From Leptotrichiaceae bacterium (GTDB lineage Bacteria; Fusobacteriota; Fusobacteriia; Fusobacteriales; Leptotrichiaceae): a DNA stretch of 61,316 bases. The notes beneath the pieces are model-generated. The model searched no databases. It had not been told where the DNA came from and saw nothing but the letters and a program-made list of their open reading frames with translations. Below, one piece after another: positions 53,942-61,316 of this stretch. Location: positions 1 to 61,316 of the forward strand of contig JAGOWQ010000007.1 of assembly GCA_018060185.1 (NCBI GenBank). The letters run 5' to 3'. Numbering within the stretch: position 1 is the first letter of the stretch; each line of letters starts with the position of its first letter. The position numbers and the translations under genes were made by a program.

Positions 53942-55735
53942 ATGAAGAGAAAAGGCATAATACTATTTTTGATTGTTAATTTATTTATTTTTTCTGAAAC
54001 AGAATCACAGAGAAATATAAATCAAACACAAAAAATAGAAGAGCAAGAAAAACAGAGGATTGAGCAAGAAAGAGTATTAAAAGAAATAGAAGAGAAGAAA
54101 AAAGAATTAGATAATAGTAAGCTAGATTTACCACAGGTTGAAGATACAGGGCCAAAGTTTTTAATAAATCATATAAGATTGGAAGATGATGAGAAATTAT
54201 TAATAAAAGGAGAAGAAAAAAATTTAGTATCTAAATATGAAGGAAAAGAGTTAGGTAGTTCAGATGTAACGAAACTTATAATAGAAATAACAAATAAGAT
54301 AATATCAAAAGGATATATAACTAGCGCTGTAACAATATCTGAAAATAATGATCTTAAAACTGGGGTATTAAAACTTATTATTATTCCAGGAGTGATAGAG
54401 AAAGTAGAAATAAATGAAGAAAAGTTTAATGATAAGTATAAGGAATTTTTTACATTTTCAACAAATAAGGGTAAAGTATTAAATGTAAGAGATTTGGATA
54501 CATCAACAGAAAACTTCACAAGTATAAGAAGTTCAGGTGGAGCAAATATGGAAATAGCCGCAGGAAAAGAAATAAATACATCGGTAATAAAAATGACAAA
54601 TATTATGAAAGATAGAGTTGAAATATCGTTTAAAGGAAATAATCATGGTCAAAGTAGCCAATCAGGAGTATGGAGATATGGATTGGGACTTCAAATAGAT
54701 TCACCGTTTGGAATAAATGATTCGTTAATATTAAGTTACATGACAGTTAATAGAAGAGAAGAAGATAGAAGTTGGAAGAAGAAAGAAAGTGAGCTAAAAC
54801 CAGGAGAAGTAATGCCAATAGGTCCTCCGTCATATATACCAGGAGTAAGTGAACAATTACCATATAAAAGAAGAACAGATTTGGTTGATATAAGCTATAC
54901 ATTTCCATTTAGAACATACAGATTTAATTTTTCAGCAAATACGTCTCTAAATGAAGGGACTTTATATGCATTTAATACAGTATTTGATACGTTAAATGCT
55001 ACAAGGCAGTTAAAGTTTGGAGTAGATAAAATACTTTATAGAGACCAAAAAAATAAAATCGTATTAGATTTAGGAATTACAAGAAAGAGAACAGAAAGCT
55101 ATTTAGAAGAAACAACATTATCAGATAGGACTTTATCAATAGGAAATATAGGTTTATCATATTCAACATCAATATTTAAAGGACTCCTAAGTGCTTCAAT
55201 AGGATATCAAAGAGGAACAAAATTGTGGTCAGCAGAAAGAGACGGAATATATAAGCTAAGAGAAAATCCAAAAGCACAGTTTGATAAATATGTAGGAAAC
55301 TTAAGTTATTATAAACCAATAGTAAAAGGATTAGCATTTAGATTTAATACATCATTTTCAAGAACAAATGATGTACTTTATGGAAGTGAAAAACAATCAA
55401 TGGGAGGTCCTGGAAGTATAGGTGGATATAATACATCGTCTCTTAGTGGGGATAACGCGATAGAAACAACAGCAGAGATAAGTTATACAATACCGTTAAA
55501 TGAATGGGGTCAATTAATACCTTATTTATCATATGGTTATGGAGCAATAAAAAATAACTATGATAATTCAAGATATGGTCATGGATATATGACAGGAATA
55601 ACAACAGGATTAAGATATTCAAGTAAATATTTTAATTTTGATTTAGGATATGGTCATCCTGACAGTTATTCAGATTATATTCAGCCAAAAGATCATGAAT
55701 TATATTTTAGTAGTTCATTTAAAATAATATTTTAA
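53942..55735 (+). CDS. TpsB two-partner secretion outer-membrane transporter (ShlB/FhaC/HecB family)
   Basis: A 597-residue protein. A signal peptide (MKRKGIILFLIVNLFIFSET) is followed by a Glu/Lys/Gln-rich coiled segment to about residue 60. A POTRA domain follows with IISKGYITSAVTISENNDLK and GVLKLIIIPGVIEKVEI. From about residue 200 there is a 16-strand barrel (ShlB domain) with SMGGPGSIGGYN, and the final residue is the Phe of SSSFKIIF, as in outer-membrane barrels. It threads the TpsA product encoded 20 bases downstream to the cell surface. Confidence 0.93.
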   Translation: MKRKGIILFLIVNLFIFSETESQRNINQTQKIEEQEKQRIEQERVLKEIEEKKKELDNSKLDLPQVEDTGPKFLINHIRLEDDEKLLIKGEEKNLVSKYEGKELGSSDVTKLIIEITNKIISKGYITSAVTISENNDLKTGVLKLIIIPGVIEKVEINEEKFNDKYKEFFTFSTNKGKVLNVRDLDTSTENFTSIRSSGGANMEIAAGKEINTSVIKMTNIMKDRVEISFKGNNHGQSSQSGVWRYGLGLQIDSPFGINDSLILSYMTVNRREEDRSWKKKESELKPGEVMPIGPPSYIPGVSEQLPYKRRTDLVDISYTFPFRTYRFNFSANTSLNEGTLYAFNTVFDTLNATRQLKFGVDKILYRDQKNKIVLDLGITRKRTESYLEETTLSDRTLSIGNIGLSYSTSIFKGLLSASIGYQRGTKLWSAERDGIYKLRENPKAQFDKYVGNLSYYKPIVKGLAFRFNTSFSRTNDVLYGSEKQSMGGPGSIGGYNTSSLSGDNAIETTAEISYTIPLNEWGQLIPYLSYGYGAIKNNYDNSRYGHGYMTGITTGLRYSSKYFNFDLGYGHPDSYSDYIQPKDHELYFSSSFKIIF

Positions 55736-55755
55736 AAAGGAGATATTTAAGAATT

Positions 55756-58700
55756 ATGAATAGGTACAATAAAAAATTAGTTTCATTATTTATATTGTTT
55801 ATGATGTCAATGAACATATTTTCAGAGACAGCAGTTATTTTAGATCCAACAAAGAATCAAAAAACAGGAGTATACGTATCGCCAAATGGAACAACAGTAA
55901 TAGATATAAATACACCAAGCCAAAATGGGATATCAGTGAATGACTTTTTGAAATGGGGAGTAGATAAAAATGGTCAGGTATTGAATAATGCAGATGGAAT
56001 AGGAAGATCGCATTTAGCAGGAGTAATAAATCCAAATAATAATTTGGCACCAAATCAAGCAGCTAAGTTGATAGTAATTCAAGTAAATGGGAATAATAGA
56101 TCAGATATAGAAGGATATATAGAAGCATTAAGTAGAGAAAAAGTAAATGTAATGGTATCAAATGAAAATGGATTTTACATAAATGGTGGTGGGACAATAA
56201 ATATAAAGAACTTCACATCAACAACAGGTAAAATTAATATAAAAGATGGTCAATATGTAGGTATAGATGTGTCAAGAGGTCAAATAATAATTGGACCAAA
56301 TGGATTTGATGGAAGCAGAGCAGACTATGTAGACTTGATATCAAAGACATTAGAATTGCAAGGAAATATAGTGACAAATGAATTAAAGGTAACAACAGGA
56401 TCAAATACAGTAGATAAAGATGGAAATATAATCAAAAATGGGCTAGGAACATCATCAACAGTAGCAATAGATGCAAATCAATTAGGTGGGATGTATGCAA
56501 ATAGAATAAAAGTTATAAGTACAGATAAAGGAGCAGGAGTAAATTCAGAAGCATTTATTGTATCAAATCAAGGTAAATTAGAAATAACAGTAGATGGTAA
56601 AATAGTAGTAAATAAAGTACAAGGTCAAGGAATAGACATAAAAGCGAATGAATATATTCAGACAGAACTATCAAGTTCAGATAAAGATATAAATATAGAA
56701 GCATATAAAATAAGTCTTCAAGGAAAAACACATGCTAACGAAGACATTAAACTTGTAGGAGATGTAGAAAATAAATCAGATATATATACACAAAAAAATC
56801 TTGAAACAAAAAATTTAGTAAATAGTAAAAATATAAATGTAGTAGGAAATGTATCAGTTAAAGATTTAGTAAATATGTCAATAATGAATATAGGTCAAAA
56901 TTTTAATACAAAAAATGTGGATAATATAGGGGATATAAATATATCAAACATCACAAATATAGATGGTAAACTAGATAATAAAGGGAATTTATTAAGTATA
57001 GGTAATATAATTGTGTCAAGTGATATATCAAATACAAAAGAAATATATACAAAAGAGTCATTAATTGTGGATGACCTGTTTAATGCAGAGCAAGTAACAG
57101 CATTAAAGAATATATCATCAAAAAGTATAGATAATAAAAAAGAAATAGTATCAGGAACAGGAATAGATACAGGAAATATAAAAAATAGTGGGACACTACT
57201 TACAGCAGGAACCCTTAATATAAAAGGAAATCTTGATAATAGTGAAACATTAGGAGCACAAAATATTAATTTAAAAGGAAATGTGTTTATTAATAAAGGT
57301 AATGTATCATCAGATAATATATTTGTAGAAGTAACAGATACAAAAAATGACGGAAAGATTTTGTCAACAAACGACATAGAACTAAATACAAAAACTCTTA
57401 CAAACACAAAAGAAATACTAGCAGTAAATGATATAAAACTAGATAATGTAGATGTTACAAATGTTGGAGAAATAGCTTCAAACAATAACATATCACTTAA
57501 TAATACAAATACAAAAAATAGTGGTAAAATAGCCTCAAATGGTGAAGTATTATTAAATAATTCCAGTATTAATAATAGTGGAAAGATATTATCAGATAGA
57601 GTAGAAATGAATGATAATAAGCAATTTATTAATGTAGGAGAAATAAAAGGAAATAAAACTACGCTAACAACTACAAGAGATATAGAGTTAGTAGGAACAC
57701 TTCATGGAGAAGAAAGTCTAATAATAAAAGGACAAAATATATCAAATAATGGTATAACAACAGGAAAAGGAACAATGGATATAACTTCAAATGATTTTAT
57801 TAATAATAAAGAACTATCGTCAACTAACTTAAAAATAAATGCAAAAGGTAATATATTAAATAATAATATATTAGGTGGAGAAAATGCTACATTAAAAGGG
57901 GAAAGTTTTGATAATAGAGATTTATTGGTAGTGAGTAATGACCTAAATATAGAAACTGTAGGTAATATAGTAAATAGAAAAGGAAATGTAATATACTCAG
58001 GAAATAAAGGAGTTCTTTCAGGAAATGAGATATTAAATTTAGGAGGAGAAATATTAGGTGGAAGTCTGTCACTAAATGGTAAAAAGTTAGTATTAAATGA
58101 AGTAGGATTAATACAAACAGAAAAAGACTTAGAAATAAAAGCGCCTTTATTTCAAAACATAGGGAGAGTAAGTAACCTAGATAAATATGAGACTTACTAT
58201 GAAACATGGGATGGAAGAGAATTAAGTGAAGAAGAAGCTACTAAGAAGTGGTTAATACATTATGAACCACATTCATGGAAAGGAAGCTATGCAATAAGAT
58301 ACCAAGAACAATGGTTTGATGAACTAGCTATGTACTCAGAGCAACAAACAGGATATAATTCATATATATTTAGTAATTCAATAAATAGTGCAAAAAGATT
58401 TTTGGGATTAGAGGGAGATTACTTTGTTTACACAAATACGGCAGAAATACCAGTAAAAGCATTAGAGGGTAAAATAAGAAGTAATGCAACTACGGAATAT
58501 GGAAGAGTAATATCAGGGGAAAATATAACAATAGATACAACAAATACATTTAATAAGGATAGTATAATATCAGCAGGGAATAAAGTAGAAATAAAATCAA
58601 ACACAATAGACCATGGTTCTACATTAGGAAATGCAGTACAGTTAAAAGACGGAAGAGAAAAAGTATATATACACTATAAAAATAGTAGCACAGATTCTAC

Positions 58701-61316
58701 CAATGCCTATCTTGAAAGAGGTTTAATAGCAGGTGGTACAGGATATATAACAGGTAGTCCAAGTATAATAGAGGGAAGAGCAGTAATAGTAGATAGTGCA
58801 AAGATATTACCACAAAGTATACCAGAAGCAAATGGACTATTAAGAGAAACACTAGTAGGTGGACAAGGAATATTAAAAAATATAGATATAAGAAACGGAT
58901 TATCATCAAAAAATAATAATATACAAATAGTAGGAAATACACAAAATATATCAAATGTAATAGATACAGGAATAATAGTAGTGGACCCTATATTAAATAA
59001 TTCTATTTTTAAAACAAATGTAGACCCTAGTTCAAAATATTTATTAGAAACAAGAAGTGGGTATGTTAATCTATCAAATTATGTAGGAAGTGATTATTTC
59101 TTAGCTAAAGTGTCATACACTGAGGACTGGACTAGAGCAAAAAGACTAGGAGATGCATACTATGAAAATCAATTAATAACAAAAGCATTAAATGAAAAAC
59201 TAGGAAGTAGATTTTTAAATAATAAAAGTGGACAAAAGCTAGTGCAAAGTATGATAGATAATGCTAGTTTAGAACAGGGTAGACTAGGATTAGAAGTTGG
59301 ACAAGAATTAACAAAAGAACAAATATCGAACTTAAAAGATGATATAATATGGTATGTAGAGTCAGAAGTAAATGGACAAAAAGTATTAACACCGCAAGTA
59401 TATCTTAGTAGTAAATCAAGAAATAACCTAGATAAAGATGACAGAGATATAATAGGCGGATTAGAATATACAGATATAAAGACAAAAGAGTTAGATAATA
59501 ATGGTCTTAAATTAGGAAATAAAGGTATAACCATAGTAAATGCAGCTAGTATAAAAAATGAAACTGTATCAAGTAGAATATCAGAAATAGCAGGGGATAG
59601 AATACTTTTAGAAACAGTAGGAGATATAGAAAATATAGGTGGTAGAATAGTAGGAACTGAATTAGTATCATTAAAATCAGAAAAAGGGGATATAATAAAT
59701 AATGGACAAAAGATAAGTACAGAGATAAATAATGGAGAGTATGATAGAACTAGATACGAAGAAGTAGGAAGTGTAGGGAAGATACAAGCAAATAAGGTAA
59801 TATTAGATGCAAAAGAATATAAGAGTGAGGGCGGAGTATTAGTATCAAAAGAACTGGCATTAGATTTAGATAGGATGGATATACAAAGTCAAGAGTTAAG
59901 TGGAAGTGATAAACTAGGTACAGGAGGAAAAAACTATAGAACATTTACTAGTAAGGAGCATGTAGAAAGCGCAGTAATATCTGGAAGTGCAACAGGAAGA
60001 GTAGGAGATATTAATATTGTAGGGTCGGTATTTGATATAGAAGATGGAAAAGGTCTGGAGATAGGAAGAGTAAGAGTAGAATCATCGGTAAATGAATATG
60101 ATGAGTTTAGCCTAAATGAAAATAGAAACAGTATGTCAAAGAGTAGTAGAAAGACTGAGAGTCATACAGAAGAAAATGTATCTGGAGAATTTAGAATAGG
60201 ATCAAATGCTAACATACAAGGCACAGTAAATAGTATAGGAAGTGATATCTATATAGGAGATAATAGCTATGTAGGTGATAAGATAACGACAGATTCAAGA
60301 CAACTTAATAATAGATATTATGAAGAGAATAAAAAAAGTGGATTTACTGGGAGTATAAGTGGTGGAAGTATATCAGCAGGGTACAGTAGAAGTAGAGATA
60401 CTTATGATGAAAAAAGTGTAATAAATGCAAAATCAAACTTGCATGTAGGAGACGGAACAACAATAAATAAAGGAGCAGAAATAACAGCGACAAATTTTGT
60501 ACACGGAGATATATCTATAAATAATGGAGAAGTATTGTATGGAGCAAGAAAAGATACACAAGACATTCGTACAACATCAAAGAGTAGTGGAATAGGAATA
60601 TCAATAGGAGTAAATAGTCCTGCATTAGATAGGATAAAACAAATAAGAGATACATCAGAACAATTAAGAAATGGAGATACATTAGGTGGAGCAATGAACG
60701 TAATAAACATTGGAACAGGGGTAGTATCAGGACTTGCAGGCAATCAAGGTAATAGGTTAACAAGATATAATAAAAATGAAAGTGTAGGTGATAAAGGAGT
60801 GATAGACGCACAAGCAAATAATAACTTTTATGCAAATATAGGAGTAAATGTGGGAGTTAATCGTTCTAAGAGTGAGACAAATTCACATACAGAGGGAGCA
60901 GTAGCAACAACAATAACAGGAGTAAATGCTAATTCTACAATAACTTATAACAATGTAAATAATATTACTTATCAAGGAACACAAGCAAGAGATACAAGTG
61001 CAGTATACAACAATGTAGAAGCAATAAGAAAAGAAGCAGTAGAACTTAATAATAGTTATTCATCGAGTGGTAGAAGTAGTGGAATAAGTGCAGGAGCAAC
61101 TATAGGATATGGACACGGAGTACAGATAACTGGAAATGGAGCGAGTATATCAGCAAACAGAAGTAATATGAATACGACTGAAACGATACATGCAAATGGA
61201 AATTTTACTAATGTAAATGAAGTACATAATAATACTCAAAATATGATATTAAGTGGTTTTAATCAAGAGGGTGGTAAAGTAGTAGGAAATATTCAAAATC
61301 TTAAAGAAGAAAGTCT
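55756..61316 (+). CDS. TpsA filamentous-haemagglutinin-type exoprotein, 3' truncated by window edge
   Basis: The frame is open from ATG 55756 to the last base (1,853 codons plus two bases), so the gene continues beyond the window. A signal peptide (MNRYNKKLVSLFILFMMSMN) is followed by the TPS secretion domain (residues about 25-260) containing AGVINPNNNLAPN and GFYINGGGTINIKN. Long stretches of haemagglutinin-type beta-helix repeats follow (many short Asn/Gly/Ser/Ile repeats such as NIKGNLDNSETLGAQNINLK). Later parts (IGSDIYIGDNSYVGDKI, VNVGVNRSKSETNSHTEG) resemble the Fil_haemagg_2 region. It is a probable surface adhesin, or a contact-dependent toxin carrier if a toxin tip lies outside the window. 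Confidence 0.93.
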   Translation, partial: MNRYNKKLVSLFILFMMSMNIFSETAVILDPTKNQKTGVYVSPNGTTVIDINTPSQNGISVNDFLKWGVDKNGQVLNNADGIGRSHLAGVINPNNNLAPNQAAKLIVIQVNGNNRSDIEGYIEALSREKVNVMVSNENGFYINGGGTINIKNFTSTTGKINIKDGQYVGIDVSRGQIIIGPNGFDGSRADYVDLISKTLELQGNIVTNELKVTTGSNTVDKDGNIIKNGLGTSSTVAIDANQLGGMYANRIKVISTDKGAGVNSEAFIVSNQGKLEITVDGKIVVNKVQGQGIDIKANEYIQTELSSSDKDINIEAYKISLQGKTHANEDIKLVGDVENKSDIYTQKNLETKNLVNSKNINVVGNVSVKDLVNMSIMNIGQNFNTKNVDNIGDINISNITNIDGKLDNKGNLLSIGNIIVSSDISNTKEIYTKESLIVDDLFNAEQVTALKNISSKSIDNKKEIVSGTGIDTGNIKNSGTLLTAGTLNIKGNLDNSETLGAQNINLKGNVFINKGNVSSDNIFVEVTDTKNDGKILSTNDIELNTKTLTNTKEILAVNDIKLDNVDVTNVGEIASNNNISLNNTNTKNSGKIASNGEVLLNNSSINNSGKILSDRVEMNDNKQFINVGEIKGNKTTLTTTRDIELVGTLHGEESLIIKGQNISNNGITTGKGTMDITSNDFINNKELSSTNLKINAKGNILNNNILGGENATLKGESFDNRDLLVVSNDLNIETVGNIVNRKGNVIYSGNKGVLSGNEILNLGGEILGGSLSLNGKKLVLNEVGLIQTEKDLEIKAPLFQNIGRVSNLDKYETYYETWDGRELSEEEATKKWLIHYEPHSWKGSYAIRYQEQWFDELAMYSEQQTGYNSYIFSNSINSAKRFLGLEGDYFVYTNTAEIPVKALEGKIRSNATTEYGRVISGENITIDTTNTFNKDSIISAGNKVEIKSNTIDHGSTLGNAVQLKDGREKVYIHYKNSSTDSTNAYLERGLIAGGTGYITGSPSIIEGRAVIVDSAKILPQSIPEANGLLRETLVGGQGILKNIDIRNGLSSKNNNIQIVGNTQNISNVIDTGIIVVDPILNNSIFKTNVDPSSKYLLETRSGYVNLSNYVGSDYFLAKVSYTEDWTRAKRLGDAYYENQLITKALNEKLGSRFLNNKSGQKLVQSMIDNASLEQGRLGLEVGQELTKEQISNLKDDIIWYVESEVNGQKVLTPQVYLSSKSRNNLDKDDRDIIGGLEYTDIKTKELDNNGLKLGNKGITIVNAASIKNETVSSRISEIAGDRILLETVGDIENIGGRIVGTELVSLKSEKGDIINNGQKISTEINNGEYDRTRYEEVGSVGKIQANKVILDAKEYKSEGGVLVSKELALDLDRMDIQSQELSGSDKLGTGGKNYRTFTSKEHVESAVISGSATGRVGDINIVGSVFDIEDGKGLEIGRVRVESSVNEYDEFSLNENRNSMSKSSRKTESHTEENVSGEFRIGSNANIQGTVNSIGSDIYIGDNSYVGDKITTDSRQLNNRYYEENKKSGFTGSISGGSISAGYSRSRDTYDEKSVINAKSNLHVGDGTTINKGAEITATNFVHGDISINNGEVLYGARKDTQDIRTTSKSSGIGISIGVNSPALDRIKQIRDTSEQLRNGDTLGGAMNVINIGTGVVSGLAGNQGNRLTRYNKNESVGDKGVIDAQANNNFYANIGVNVGVNRSKSETNSHTEGAVATTITGVNANSTITYNNVNNITYQGTQARDTSAVYNNVEAIRKEAVELNNSYSSSGRSSGISAGATIGYGHGVQITGNGASISANRSNMNTTETIHANGNFTNVNEVHNNTQNMILSGFNQEGGKVVGNIQNLKEES

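Noticed and set aside
55835..60835. Several minus-strand open frames opposite the haemagglutinin gene
   Set aside because: The + strand frame from 55756 is continuous to the window end with clear TPS features. The opposite frames are AT-rich shadows without starts or homology that I recognise.

Overview
The window is AT-rich DNA (well under one-third G+C by eye) with tightly packed genes, nearly all on the + strand. It comes from an anaerobic, outer-membrane-bearing bacterium. Three traits fit Fusobacteriota, with Leptotrichiaceae-type genomes my best guess: very low G+C, choline and ethanolamine microcompartments beside anaerobic B12 synthesis, and a large two-partner-secreted haemagglutinin. 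This assignment is inference; no rRNA gene is present.

Region 1 (1-1376) holds the 3' part of a small-multidrug-export-type membrane protein gene and a SAM methyltransferase gene. Region 2 (about 1429-27492) is a 26-kb bacterial microcompartment (BMC) locus. Its first part has a transporter, a BMC-T shell protein, choline TMA-lyase CutC, its activase CutD, EutJ, three acetaldehyde dehydrogenase paralogues (the first has Ser in place of the catalytic Cys), a GrpU-like shell protein, three nearly identical BMC-H proteins, EutS, EutP, an extended EutK-like shell protein, EutT, PduL, EutN and an alcohol dehydrogenase. After a hairpin-rich gap come eutA, eutB, eutC, eutL, eutH, a secreted phosphorylcholine-phosphatase-like enzyme and eutQ. 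Read together, phospho-choline or phospho-ethanolamine would be dephosphorylated outside the cytoplasm and the amines imported. CutC (giving TMA) and EutBC (giving ammonia) would then both make acetaldehyde inside one shell. Shared ALDH, PduL and ADH would convert it to acetyl-CoA, acetyl-phosphate and ethanol.

Region 3 (27598-51154) begins with a promoter, a cobalamin riboswitch and a terminator. These precede a roughly 23-kb run of cobalt-uptake (cbiMNQO), anaerobic corrin-ring, lower-ligand/nucleotide-loop and tetrapyrrole-precursor genes (hemA, hemC, cobA-hemD fusion, hemL). The run is a plausible source of the adenosylcobalamin that EutBC needs. An acyltransferase-3 membrane protein gene sits inside it. 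cobS, hemB, a precorrin-2 dehydrogenase and a cobaltochelatase gene are not seen.

Region 4 (51284-53757) has a minus-strand CopZ-like metallochaperone, an RsmC-like methyltransferase, a tRNA-Leu / tRNA-fMet / tRNA-Met cluster with its own promoter and terminator, and flavodoxin overlapping a DUF2023 gene. Region 5 (53866-end) is a two-partner secretion operon: a TpsB outer-membrane transporter and a haemagglutinin-type TpsA exoprotein that stays open to the window edge (at least 1,853 codons).
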